NCBI GenBank assembly: GCA_023430465.1
Contig: JAEZAM010000006.1
Coordinates: 1 to 23,245, forward strand
DNA: 23,245 nt
Direction: 5' to 3'
From: Bacteroidota bacterium
GTDB lineage: Bacteria > Bacteroidota > Bacteroidia > Chitinophagales > Chitinophagaceae
Made by a program: the position numbers and the translations under genes. Positions 15,172-23,100 of this stretch are shown in pieces. The notes below the pieces were generated by a model. The model saw only the letters and a list, made by a program, of their open reading frames with translations. It did no database searches and was not told the DNA's origin. The number at the start of each line of letters is the position of its first letter. Position 1 is the first letter of the stretch.

Positions 15172-15948
15172 TCAGCTTTCCAATTCCGGTAAACTTTCCC
15201 ATTCCCACGCTTCATGTTTCCCTTTCTCATCCGGCCGCCCTTTCGGACTCCTGATCGTGTAAACAGTATGGTATGCAAGGTCAGCAGACGGCATTTCATA
15301 ATTCAGGATAGCGGCATATCGCTCTGGAGACAGCGTGTCTGAAATAAATTCTTTTGACATTTCCAGCGGAAGGAACAACGGCATCCGGTGTTTGTTCTCG
15401 CCGTCGTTATGGATCTGCTGCATCAGGCTGTTTGCTGAACGCGTTATCAATCCAAACGTCCAGGTCTTTACCAGTTCACCTGTAGTTTTATCCGGTAGTT
15501 CTGCAACAGAATACAATCCCGCCAGAAAAAATACGGACTGATCCCTCGGACGTACTGCGTAAGGAACTTTTTTCTTCCAGCCTGGTATTGCGCGATGTTC
15601 AAATATTGATGTCACAGGCACCAGGCAGCGCCGGTTACGTATCTTATACCAGTAGCTTGCCGGGTCATTGAGCACCCGTTCTGCCCTTATGTTCAGCATG
15701 CCATTTCTGCGTTTCATATCTGGCATTTCTTTCCGGAAAAATTCAATGCACGACCATTGCATGGGCCGGCAATTAATTTGCATTGTCTCCCGGTTCATGT
15801 ACAGGATGGGATGCTCGCCAAACACGCTCACGCCCTGGATATGATCGGCCATTCCAAACTCCAGGTTCAGTTGCGGATCGAAAACAGTTTCGGGAAAAAA
15901 ATCCGTGATCGCACGGATGTTGACCGTAAATGAAATATCATAACACAT
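15172..15948 (-). CDS. SRAP domain abasic-site processing protein (HMCES/YedK family)
   Basis: A 258-residue SOS response-associated peptidase family protein. Family members crosslink abasic sites in single-stranded DNA through the N-terminal Cys, shielding them during replication. Here Cys2 directly follows the initiator Met, NIRAE gives Asn86 and Arg88, Glu117 sits in FEH (more often YEW), and HRMP gives His187; all positions expected for the active site are present. The start overlaps the end of the 168-residue unknown gene by 11 bases, making it the last gene of the umuD-umuC-X-SRAP operon. Bacteroidota homologues are usually orphan genes or near repair genes; direct fusion into a polymerase operon is consistent with SOS control. 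Confidence 0.92.
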   Translation of the reverse strand: MCYDISFTVNIRAITDFFPETVFDPQLNLEFGMADHIQGVSVFGEHPILYMNRETMQINCRPMQWSCIEFFRKEMPDMKRRNGMLNIRAERVLNDPASYWYKIRNRRCLVPVTSIFEHRAIPGWKKKVPYAVRPRDQSVFFLAGLYSVAELPDKTTGELVKTWTFGLITRSANSLMQQIHNDGENKHRMPLFLPLEMSKEFISDTLSPERYAAILNYEMPSADLAYHTVYTIRSPKGRPDEKGKHEAWEWESLPELES

Positions 15949-16444
15949 TGGCGTATTTTTCGAGCTCGGCCAGTTTTATTCGAAGGCGCTGGCTGCCGTA
16001 TTTCAATGTTACGAAAAGCTCGCCAAAGATGAGCTCCAGTCGCGGGCTGATCTTCTTGTCCGCGCCGATCCGCCAGTTTGTTTCCTTTGTTACATAGTTC
16101 CGTATATGATCCGTAAATCGCTCGTTCATTTCCCGTTCTACCTGTTTCCTGTCATGGATGAATGCGGCATAAAGATGATAACCGGAATCGGGCTCCATTA
16201 ACTGCCGGATCTTTGCCAGGTGGGTCCGTTTGCCCAGATCCAGGATGGCTGCATACCGGTCTTCGAGCGCTTTGAAATGTATCTGCGCCAGCCCGGGGTC
16301 ATTGTAGTCAGAGACCAACAGAGGCACAGCGCCGCCTGCATCCGTCGGTGCATGCAGGTTGGTTTGGGTCACCAGGTATTTCCTGCCGTTATCCAGGCAA
16401 TACTGCAACAATTTCGGCGAGTATATAGCGAACGGGTTAAACAT
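15938..16444 (-). CDS. Unknown protein X in the UmuDC-SRAP operon
   Basis: A 168-residue soluble protein that I do not recognise. It opens with MFNPFAIYSPKLLQYCLDNG, has a likely strand KYLVTQTN, a Pro/Gly-rich turn (TDAGGAVPLLVSDYNDPG), a long charged helical segment (about 85-125, including VEREMNERFTDHIRNY), and a basic C-terminal part (RLELIFGELFVTLKYGSQRLRIKLAELEKY). No Cys cluster, Walker motif, membrane segment or clear clamp-binding motif is visible. It lies 2 bases after the umuC stop and overlaps the SRAP start by 11 bases, so it is translated from the same message. Position suggests an accessory factor for translesion synthesis or abasic-site handling; that is inference. Confidence 0.82.
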   Translation of the reverse strand: MFNPFAIYSPKLLQYCLDNGRKYLVTQTNLHAPTDAGGAVPLLVSDYNDPGLAQIHFKALEDRYAAILDLGKRTHLAKIRQLMEPDSGYHLYAAFIHDRKQVEREMNERFTDHIRNYVTKETNWRIGADKKISPRLELIFGELFVTLKYGSQRLRIKLAELEKYANVL

Positions 16445-16446
16445 GA

Positions 16447-17709
16447 TCAGATATGAATGTGCAATACCTCGTTTATGTTGGTGGTGTATTTTTTCGATAA
16501 AAATTCCGCCTTTAAGCGATAGCGTTTTTCAAAGCCCTGCACGGCAAACCGCACAATATCTTTTCCAAGGGAACGATTCACTTTATCCATCGCCGTCATC
16601 ATCCGGGTGTTGCGCGTACGATCCATCTCATCATAAAGTCCAAACTGCAGTGATTGAGCCGGTACGAGGTTTGAAACCGTAACGCCACATTTCAGGTATC
16701 GATGCCCCGGACGATAGATGATGTCCAGGCCTTTCAGTGCATAGCTGATAAGCTCAGCGGTGTGGTTGCTGGCTACATCCATTTCCATGGTAATGCTGGG
16801 CGCATATTGGCGATCTTCCGTGCGGTGAGGGTTGGTGCGAATAGCGACATTGATATGCTTTGCACAGCTATTTTCCCTGCGCAATTTTGCCGCGCAGGAT
16901 GCAGCAAAGTTGGAGATCGCCTCTGCCAGCAGATCTTTCGACTCGGCAAGTTTCCCGAATGAACGTGATGTACAGATGTTTTTCTTTTTCACCGGGCCGG
17001 CTTCCCATTCAATTGCCGGCGTTCCCTGGAGTTCTTTCAGCAACCGACTGCCAACAACGGACATCTGTTCACGTATCCAGGCCACCGGAGCATTGACCAA
17101 CTGTGCCGCGGTGTTAAATCCATTTCGTCGCAGGAGGTTCGCGTGTTGCTGCCCAATGCCCCACACATTTGCCACTTCCGTAAACTCCAGTGCCTGTTGC
17201 ACCAGCCGTTCATTCGCCAGCCAGTGAACACCGGTGGATGCACAGTTTTTTTTCGCGAAACGGTTTGCCATCTTGGCCAGCGTTTTTGTCGGTGCAATAC
17301 CCACTGTTACCGGGATGCCCGTTTGACGGTAAACAGCCTGGCGCATTTCCATGCCCAGCCGCACCAGATCAGTGTAGGGCATATCGGACAGGTCGAGAAA
17401 CGCTTCATCAATGCTGTATAGTTCCATTCTCGGTACAAAGCCCGCAAGGATGGTCATCACGCGATCGCTCATATCGCCATACAGGGTATAATTGCTGCTG
17501 AATACTGCCACGTTATGCGCTTTCAGCGTTTGCCGGATCATGAATTCCGGTGTGCCCATGTGAATGCCGAGGGCCTTGGCCTCTTCGCTGCGGGCAATGG
17601 CACAACCGTCATTGTTGCTGAGTACCACCACCGGCCTGTTGTTCAGCGATGGATCAAATACCCGTTCACAACTGCAGTAGAAGTTATTGCAATCAACCAA
17701 GGCAAACAT
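16447..17709 (-). CDS. umuC: Y-family DNA polymerase V catalytic subunit (UmuC)
   Basis: A 420-residue translesion polymerase. The N-terminus MFALVDCNNFYCSCERVF provides Asp6; the catalytic YSIDEAF is at about 98-104 with Asp101-Glu102. The palm continues with VTVGIAPTKTLAKMANR, followed by a helix-hairpin-helix region (about 170-220) and a little-finger domain. A QFGLY segment at 355-359 is a plausible sliding-clamp binding motif, at the place where E. coli UmuC has its own. Length equals the usual 420-425. The start overlaps the end of umuD by 17 bases. In the family, UmuC acts with a UmuD' dimer to copy damaged DNA. Confidence 0.95.
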   Translation of the reverse strand: MFALVDCNNFYCSCERVFDPSLNNRPVVVLSNNDGCAIARSEEAKALGIHMGTPEFMIRQTLKAHNVAVFSSNYTLYGDMSDRVMTILAGFVPRMELYSIDEAFLDLSDMPYTDLVRLGMEMRQAVYRQTGIPVTVGIAPTKTLAKMANRFAKKNCASTGVHWLANERLVQQALEFTEVANVWGIGQQHANLLRRNGFNTAAQLVNAPVAWIREQMSVVGSRLLKELQGTPAIEWEAGPVKKKNICTSRSFGKLAESKDLLAEAISNFAASCAAKLRRENSCAKHINVAIRTNPHRTEDRQYAPSITMEMDVASNHTAELISYALKGLDIIYRPGHRYLKCGVTVSNLVPAQSLQFGLYDEMDRTRNTRMMTAMDKVNRSLGKDIVRFAVQGFEKRYRLKAEFLSKKYTTNINEVLHIHI

Positions 17710-18127
17710 GACGCAATTCTTTGGGATTACTGATCACTGACGTAACCACACCCCAGATCATCATGTTCATCTCGGGCGTGATCTCTATTTCACGGTATTT
17801 TTTATTCGCAGGAACCAGCCAGCATTTAAAATCATTTTTTCGGAGAAATTTCACGGTGAATTCTCCATTCACATATGCCAGTACAATATCCCCATTGGCG
17901 GCCGTCAATGAGCGATCGACAACAAGGTAACACGCCGGTGGTAAAAACGCGTTGATCATCGAATCGCCTGTACACCGGACAATGAACGTCGACAGCGGGT
18001 GGCGTATCAGGAAATCATTGAGATTGATCCGGTCCTCAACGTAATCTGCTGCAGGAGAGGGAAACCCTGCCGGCACCGAAATATCCATATAAGGCACCTC
18101 TGTGTGTACCGCTTTTACTATATCCAT
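17693..18127 (-). CDS. umuD: UmuD, S24-family self-cleaving subunit of DNA polymerase V
   Basis: A 144-residue LexA-fold protein. The cleavage site Ala20-Gly21 (PAGFPSPA), catalytic Ser56 (TGDSM) and Lys93 (GEFTVKF) keep the same mutual spacing as E. coli UmuD (24/25, 60, 97), with a uniform shift of four. There is no DNA-binding domain, so it is UmuD rather than LexA. RecA-triggered self-cleavage would yield UmuD' for polymerase V. It is the first gene of the four-gene minus-strand operon; a 13-bp palindrome sits 4 bases upstream of its start. Confidence 0.94.
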   Translation of the reverse strand: MDIVKAVHTEVPYMDISVPAGFPSPAADYVEDRINLNDFLIRHPLSTFIVRCTGDSMINAFLPPACYLVVDRSLTAANGDIVLAYVNGEFTVKFLRKNDFKCWLVPANKKYREIEITPEMNMMIWGVVTSVISNPKELRHVCLG

Positions 18128-18131
18128 GCTA

Positions 18132-18144
18132 CTAAATTATTTAG
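18132..18144 (-). promoter_or_regulatory. Candidate operator/promoter palindrome upstream of umuD
   Basis: CTAAATTATTTAG is a perfect 13-bp palindrome centred on one base, ending 4 bases before the umuD start codon. On the minus strand it overlaps TAATTTAG, which resembles the TAnnTTTG -7 element with one mismatch; a TTTG lies 16 bases further upstream. An operator over a promoter is what an SOS-type repressor would need, but Bacteroidota SOS boxes are not something I can verify here. Confidence 0.4.
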
Positions 18145-18255
18145 CAATTTTACACCAAAGCACTTAGCCGGAGAAATATTTTTTATTGCCATGTGTAATG
18201 GTGGTGACGTGCGTCTGATGTAGATATAATTAGGGGGAGCGGGTAGGGATAAATG

Positions 18256-18284
18256 AAAAATGCCGCGATCATCGCGGCATTTTT
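18256..18284. terminator. Strong hairpin terminator after the DUF3606 gene
   Basis: A perfect 14-bp inverted repeat (18256-18269 with 18271-18284) built on AATGCCGCGAT and flanked by T runs on both strands. It ends the minus-strand transcript of the LigD to DUF3606 cluster, four bases after that gene's stop. The 128 bases between it and umuD then hold only the presumed umuD promoter region. Confidence 0.88.
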
Positions 18285-18287
18285 TTA

Positions 18288-18473
18288 TCAGGCTTTTCCC
18301 TGGAGATAGCGGATGATGTCTTCTCTCATCGGGCCCGCTACCTTTATCGCAGTAACAATTTGTGCATGCTGCTTATCAGGGAACTGGCGATGCAGGTATT
18401 CTACTTCATTTTTATCATTGGCATCTACCCGTATCGCATCCTGCTTCGTGGTTTTTTCTTTATTGTCTGCCAT
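18288..18473 (-). CDS. DUF3606 small protein
   Basis: A 61-residue protein matching the DUF3606 layout: a charged lead, the RVDANDKNEVEYLHRQF segment, then a short helix, VTAIKVAGP, and EDIIRYLQGK. The family is small, widespread and uncharacterised. The gene begins 44 bases after the NUDIX stop on the same strand and is last before the hairpin terminator, so it is likely co-transcribed with the repair cluster. Confidence 0.85.
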   Translation of the reverse strand: MADNKEKTTKQDAIRVDANDKNEVEYLHRQFPDKQHAQIVTAIKVAGPMREDIIRYLQGKA

Positions 18474-18517
18474 AATCGTTGGTTTACTTTACAATAAACA
18501 AACCCTGTGCCGGGCAA

Positions 18518-18979
18518 TCAACGCTTCAGTAAAATCAACAACTGGTGGATAAAGGGTGCCTGCGCGGGCAACAATTGATGGAGCGCGGTTTTAGTGTCAA
18601 ACCACGCCGCCCGGTCGATCTCGGGAAATTGTTGTTGCTTACCTGAATGTGGCGGCCATTCGGTCGAAAACATATTGCTGCTGATATTTGTCACGTCCAG
18701 GTCACCCTCTGCAGCCCAGGCAAAAACTTTTTTTCCTGATTTTTGTAACATCGGTTCGAGTTGAATAAAACTTCCCTGCAGGAATACACCTGTCTCCTCA
18801 GCGAACTCCCGCAACGCGGCCTGCAATGGCTCTTCGCCATCCGTAAATTCTCCTTTGGGAATGGTCCACGCACCTGCATCTTTGTTTTTCCAAAACGGAC
18901 CACCAGGATGAACGAGCATCACTTCGATGTCCTTTTGAGCGGTTCGATAAAGTAATATGCCGGCGGATTGTGTAGCCAT
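18518..18979 (-). CDS. NUDIX hydrolase
   Basis: A 153-residue pyrophosphohydrolase. The Nudix box GEFTDGEEPLQAALREFAEETGV occupies residues 43-65 with all consensus residues (Gly43, Glu49, Arg57-Glu58, Glu61-Glu62, Gly64). The N-terminus SAGILLYRT and the WTIPKGEF lead-in are typical of the Ap4A or nucleotide-cleaning branch. Substrate cannot be told, but placement in a cluster with LigD suggests nucleotide or nucleic-acid metabolism. The gene starts 33 bases after the BON lipoprotein stop. Confidence 0.92.
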   Translation of the reverse strand: MATQSAGILLYRTAQKDIEVMLVHPGGPFWKNKDAGAWTIPKGEFTDGEEPLQAALREFAEETGVFLQGSFIQLEPMLQKSGKKVFAWAAEGDLDVTNISSNMFSTEWPPHSGKQQQFPEIDRAAWFDTKTALHQLLPAQAPFIHQLLILLKR

Positions 18980-19012
18980 GAGCAGGAAGATTATTGCGTG
19001 TAACAGCAGTAA

Positions 19013-19294
19013 TTATGGCTTCACCACAATGTTATTAACGATCCGTGTAATGCCTTCGATACTGTCAAGGCGTGCGACGGCATCCGTACGGCAGGATTCA
19101 TCAGCACATTCGCCCGTCAGTGTGGCCACGCCATCCTTTACTGTCACGCTGGGATTGCGAACCGAACTTGCCACCAGTTCGCGTTGTGCCGCAGCAGCAA
19201 GTTCTTCATTATCGGATGAACTTCGGCAACCAACAAAAAGAAACGATGCAACGATGATCAGGCAGCAGCGGAATGGTGAAATAAAAACCTTCAT
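19013..19294 (-). CDS. BON-domain lipoprotein
   Basis: A 93-residue product. Starting at ATG 19294 gives a lipoprotein signal MKVFISPFRCCLIIVASFLFVGC with the lipid-anchored Cys at 23; the longer open frame to 19345 is not needed. The mature protein is one BON domain (about 33-93), recognisable by the VTVKDGVATLTGEC strand-turn-strand and the terminal VNNIVVKP. BON domains bind phospholipid or outer-membrane surfaces and appear in osmotic-stress proteins such as OsmY. It lies 16 bases after the DinB-fold gene and 33 before the NUDIX gene, so it is likely in the same transcript. Confidence 0.85.
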   Translation of the reverse strand: MKVFISPFRCCLIIVASFLFVGCRSSSDNEELAAAAQRELVASSVRNPSVTVKDGVATLTGECADESCRTDAVARLDSIEGITRIVNNIVVKP

Positions 19295-19310
19295 GCAATA
19301 AATTGATTCA

Positions 19311-19871
19311 TTAATTACTCTCGATCCGCTCGTTAAAATAAGCACGCATGCCTTTCAACTGATACGTGTGCCGGCTGGTGTGGCAATACACGAAGAATAT
19401 CCATTCCAGTCGGGTCATGGGACCATATCCGGGTAGTTCAAAGGTGCGACACACCTGTGTCAGATCCAGCCTTGCGCCCGCTGCCATGATGTCGTCAAAA
19501 AGCTGGTGCAGGTTCATGGTGAGGCGCTCCTGGTCAAAGACCTTATTTTCCGGAACCAGGAAAGCAGGCGAACTCATTTTTGTATCAAAGTTGAGGAAGT
19601 CTCTTGCTATGATTTCCAGCTTTTCCGAGGGATCGCGGTCGGTAGCCACTGTATCATTCTCCAGCATGCCGGTAAAGCCGGTAATTGATTTTTCTATATG
19701 CCGGCCGACCTGTGCCGGGGTCCAGTTTTTATCTTCATTCGCCGGCACGTCGTTATCACCGGCGACGGTATTGAATGTGCCGTCGCTGAAATTTTCCAGC
19801 AGGCTGATAAATTCATTGGATACGTTCCCAAGGTCAGCGAGCAATTCTGCCGGTGTCTTATGTATAGTCAT
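19311..19871 (-). CDS. DinB-fold (DinB/YfiT-like) putative metal-dependent protein
   Basis: A 186-residue four-helix-bundle protein of the DinB superfamily (unrelated to the polymerase DinB). Candidate metal ligands are His58 in WTPAQVGRHIEKS and the pair His164 and His168 in HTSRHTYQLK, the usual three-histidine set. Family members include thiol-dependent transferases and stress proteins; no specific reaction can be assigned. The gene starts 19 bases after the ligD stop. Confidence 0.82.
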   Translation of the reverse strand: MTIHKTPAELLADLGNVSNEFISLLENFSDGTFNTVAGDNDVPANEDKNWTPAQVGRHIEKSITGFTGMLENDTVATDRDPSEKLEIIARDFLNFDTKMSSPAFLVPENKVFDQERLTMNLHQLFDDIMAAGARLDLTQVCRTFELPGYGPMTRLEWIFFVYCHTSRHTYQLKGMRAYFNERIESN

Positions 19872-19890
19872 GGAAATGGTTTTCTACAAT

Positions 19891-22539
19891 TTACAAATTT
19901 TGCAGGGATGTGATGGCCGCTGTGATGTCGATCCCCTTTCCCAACACAGGTTTAAACAGATCACCCTGTTCCCTGATCCGCGCGATACTATTATGAATGG
20001 TGAAATCTTTCAGCTTCAATCCTTTTTTTACTTCCTCCCAATGCAGCGGCATGGAAACCGTGGCGCCGGGTTTGGGCCGCAGCGAGTAAGCCGCCGCGAG
20101 CGTTGCCTGGGGCCTGTTTTGAAGGAAGTCGATGTATATCTTGCCCTTGCGGTTTTTTGTGGCACGTTCAATACTGGTAATCTTCGGGAGTTGCTCATGC
20201 ACCAGCGTGGCGATCAGCCGGCCGAACTCTTTCGATGCCTCATAATTGTATTTAGCACCAAGGGGTATATAAATGTGGATGCCTGTTGAGCCTGAGGTTT
20301 TCACATAACTGTTCACACCTGCACTCTCCAGCACCTGCCTCGTCACCTGCGCTGTTTCGATCACCTGTTCAAATGTATTTTTATCGGGATCCAGATCGAT
20401 GATGCACCAGTCGGGATTATCGGGTGTGTCAATCCGACTGCTCCATGGATTCATTTCGATGCAACCCAATGATGCCATGTACATCAGGTGCGCCTCATCC
20501 GTACACACCATGAAATTTTTCTTCTTTCCTTCGCTTACATAAGGAAACGTTTCGATCCAGTCAGGTGCTTTTCCTGTCACATCCTTTTGGTAAAAACTCT
20601 CGCCATCGATGCCGTTTGGATGGCGGTTGAGCGACATGGGCCGGTTTTTCAGGTAAGGCAAAATATACGGTGCCACCTGGTAGTAATAGTTCAGCATGTC
20701 GCGTTTAGTGACCTTGTCCTTCGGCCAGTACAGTTTGCTGAGGTTGGTGAATTTCATGGGATGGCCATTCACTTTGCGTTCCTGCTGTTCGTCTTTCGGA
20801 TTGAGCAGCGTTTTTCTTTCCGCCTTCCCTGATTTTGCAAGTATGTTGTTCTTGTGCAGCACCGTTTCCTCGATTGCTTCATCAACTGGCATGGCTATCT
20901 CTGCTTTCACGGAGGAAGCTTTTTTATCCTCCCGCATGCCTTCAAAAGATGGATGACGCATGACCCCATCGCTTGTCATTTCCGTATAAGATACTTCACA
21001 AACAAGCTCAGGCTCCAGCCAGACAACGGAAGCCTTTGGGGGCTTGGGTCGGAAGCGTGATGGTTTATTGACATCCGGCTCGATATCGAACGGCGAGGTT
21101 TTCCGGACAAGCGGCTTGAACTGCCGGATCATCTCTTTCTGAAGTTTATCCGAAAAGCCCGTGCCGATCTTCCCGGTATAGCGAAGGGTCTTGCCATCAT
21201 ACACGCCAACAAGTAAGGAGCTGAACGATTTTCCGCTCCCTTCGTTCTTTGTATATCCACCGATAACTACTTCATGCCGTTGCGCTACTTTTATTTTCAG
21301 CCACTCTTTTGTACGCACACCCGGTGCATAAGTGCTGTCCATTTTTTTGGCCATGATGCCTTCCAGTTTCAACTGACTGGCCACTTCAAAAAAATCGGTG
21401 CCGGTGGCGGCAAAGGTTTCGCTCATGCGAATGGTATCGTTTACCGGCAATACCTCGGCTAATTTTTTACGTCGCTCCACCAGTGGAAGTTCCATCAACG
21501 AAAGACCGTTCAGCCAAAGCAGGTCAAATGCATAGAAGATCAGTTGGCCATCTGCTTCACTCCGCCAGTTTTGCAGTTTTCCAAAATTGGAAACGCCTGA
21601 ATCGTCGGTTACAATTATTTCTCCGTCGAGAATAGCGTCCAGACCGGTATTTTTCAATGCATCATATACGGAGTAGAATTTCTCGTTGAAGGATTTGTTG
21701 TTGCGTGATTTCAATTCAAGTTTGCCCTTATGTAAAAAAGCGAGGCAGCGGTAACCATCCCATTTCACTTCATAGAGCCAGTCGTCCTGGTCAAATGGTT
21801 TATCAGTCAATGTGGCCAGCATAGGAGTGAGGTTGGCTGGAAATTTCATCTTTTTTCCCTCCGCCTTAACCTCAACCTCAGCCTCAACCTTAGCCTTAAC
21901 CTTCGCCTTATCCTTCGCCTTATCCTTAACCTGAACCTCAGGCTCTCCATACACCAGGTCCGGTGCTTTTTCCATCTGTGCGATTGTTTTGCCGGAGATG
22001 ACGGATTTGTCTTTGCGCGTAATGTCAGATTTGGCGGCATACTTGTCTTTCACCTTCATCAGAAGCCAGGAGTTTTCTCCCTGGTAGGAGGATTTCACGA
22101 GGGCATAATCACCTTTAAGTTTCTGGCCTTTCATCCGGATCACCAGTTTGCCTTTGTGGAGCTGTGACAGGAGTGCCTTTTCCATCGTTTTTTTATCGTC
22201 ATAATTTCCTTCGGCGGGGACATAGCTGCCTTCATCCCATACGATGACGGTGCCGCCCCCGTATTGGCCTTTAGGGATAATTCCTTCAAAGTTTTTGTAG
22301 TCGTAGGGATGATCTTCCACCATCATCGCCAATCTTTTGATAGTTGGGTCCGTGGAAGGGCCTTTTGGAACAGCCCAGCTTTTCAATACGCCACCCATTT
22401 CGAGCCGGAAATCGTAGTGCAGGTGGGAGGCATCGTGCTTCTGGATAACGAAGCTCAGTTCGGTGGATACAGGCTTGCCGCCGACGGGCTCCGGTGTTTT
22501 ATTAAAACTGCGTTTTTTCTTGTACGTGGCAAGGCTCAT
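19891..22539 (-). CDS. ligD: ATP-dependent DNA ligase D (PE-LIG-POL), NHEJ
   Basis: An 882-residue three-domain enzyme of bacterial non-homologous end joining. The N-terminal 3'-phosphoesterase domain (about 28-165) has HDASHLHYD with His35, His41 and Asp43, plus His77 in EDHPYDY. A lysine/glutamate-rich linker (about 203-230) follows. The ligase domain (about 235-530) has the adenylated lysine Lys259 in EVKWDGYR, DGEIIV and EGIMAKK. The C-terminal primase-like polymerase domain (about 600-880) has RPMSLNRHPNG and the DLD metal pair near 714-716. The order matches the Pseudomonas-type enzyme. Its partner Ku is not in this window. It heads the set ligD, DinB-fold, BON, NUDIX, DUF3606. Confidence 0.95.
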   Translation of the reverse strand: MSLATYKKKRSFNKTPEPVGGKPVSTELSFVIQKHDASHLHYDFRLEMGGVLKSWAVPKGPSTDPTIKRLAMMVEDHPYDYKNFEGIIPKGQYGGGTVIVWDEGSYVPAEGNYDDKKTMEKALLSQLHKGKLVIRMKGQKLKGDYALVKSSYQGENSWLLMKVKDKYAAKSDITRKDKSVISGKTIAQMEKAPDLVYGEPEVQVKDKAKDKAKVKAKVEAEVEVKAEGKKMKFPANLTPMLATLTDKPFDQDDWLYEVKWDGYRCLAFLHKGKLELKSRNNKSFNEKFYSVYDALKNTGLDAILDGEIIVTDDSGVSNFGKLQNWRSEADGQLIFYAFDLLWLNGLSLMELPLVERRKKLAEVLPVNDTIRMSETFAATGTDFFEVASQLKLEGIMAKKMDSTYAPGVRTKEWLKIKVAQRHEVVIGGYTKNEGSGKSFSSLLVGVYDGKTLRYTGKIGTGFSDKLQKEMIRQFKPLVRKTSPFDIEPDVNKPSRFRPKPPKASVVWLEPELVCEVSYTEMTSDGVMRHPSFEGMREDKKASSVKAEIAMPVDEAIEETVLHKNNILAKSGKAERKTLLNPKDEQQERKVNGHPMKFTNLSKLYWPKDKVTKRDMLNYYYQVAPYILPYLKNRPMSLNRHPNGIDGESFYQKDVTGKAPDWIETFPYVSEGKKKNFMVCTDEAHLMYMASLGCIEMNPWSSRIDTPDNPDWCIIDLDPDKNTFEQVIETAQVTRQVLESAGVNSYVKTSGSTGIHIYIPLGAKYNYEASKEFGRLIATLVHEQLPKITSIERATKNRKGKIYIDFLQNRPQATLAAAYSLRPKPGATVSMPLHWEEVKKGLKLKDFTIHNSIARIREQGDLFKPVLGKGIDITAAITSLQNL
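21865..21942 (-). repeat. Hexameric coding repeat in the LigD linker
   Basis: Thirteen consecutive hexamers with plus-strand form CT(T/C/G)(A/C)(A/G/T)(C/G), mainly CTTAAC, CTCAAC, CTTATC and CTTCGC, including an exact tandem 12-mer at 21901-21912 and 21913-21924. On the coding strand they give alternating (K/E)-(V/A/D) dipeptides. Unit length is a multiple of three, so copy-number change would alter linker length without frameshift. Confidence 0.85.
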
Positions 22540-22611
22540 ACAGGCGTTTTGGAGAATATATCCAATTCTGTGCCTTATGTAATGCCTGAATAACCAGCGA
22601 TTAAGGGGAAA

Positions 22612-23061
22612 TTATTTCTTACGGACGTTGACCCCGTTAAGACCCTTGGGTCCCCGCTCAACTTCAAATTCAACGGAGTCATGTTCCTGTACCGGTCCGG
22701 AAAGCTGGTTGATGTGGACAAAAATGCTTTCACCGGTCTGGCTGTCTTTGATAAATCCAAAACCTTTGGCGTCGTTGAAGAAGGTGATCTTGCCGGTGCG
22801 GAGGGTCTGCTCCTGGGAGGCGTCGTATTTTGGGACGCTGATCTGAATATCTTCGGGGCGAAACACTTTTTTCTTGTTAGGGTCGGGGGCAGTAGAGGAA
22901 ATATTGCCATTCTCATCCACAAAAGCCATCATGTCTTCGAGCGTTTTACCCTTTTTTGCATTGGCTTTGCGCTCTTCCATTTTTTCCAGTTTTTCCTGGC
23001 GCTGCTTGGCTTTCTTTTTTTCTTTTTCCTTCTTACCAAAAGTTTCCCCTGATTTCCCCAT
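22612..23061 (-). CDS. Cold-shock-domain protein with charged N-terminal extension
   Basis: A 149-residue protein. Residues 1-45 are a Lys/Glu-rich probable helix (KKEKEKKKAKQRQEKLEKM-like); a linker contains MMAFVDENGNISS and VFRPEDIQISVPK. The C-terminal cold-shock domain (about 85-149) has RNP1 KGFGFI (99-104) and RNP2 in SIFVHI (112-117), so it should bind single-stranded RNA or DNA. This extended form is common in Bacteroidota. Its stop lies 72 bases upstream of ligD on the same strand; co-transcription is possible but uncertain. Confidence 0.92.
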   Translation of the reverse strand: MGKSGETFGKKEKEKKKAKQRQEKLEKMEERKANAKKGKTLEDMMAFVDENGNISSTAPDPNKKKVFRPEDIQISVPKYDASQEQTLRTGKITFFNDAKGFGFIKDSQTGESIFVHINQLSGPVQEHDSVEFEVERGPKGLNGVNVRKK

Positions 23062-23100
23062 AACTGAACTATTTTATTAAAGATCGGATTTTATTCCGGT

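Noticed and set aside
19366..20289. 307-residue plus-strand open frame
   Set aside because: It is antisense to the DinB-fold and ligD genes, whose motifs are unmistakable; the composition has no sensible domain.
21846..22040. Arginine-rich 64-residue minus-strand frame
   Set aside because: It is the off-frame reading of the hexamer repeat inside ligD.
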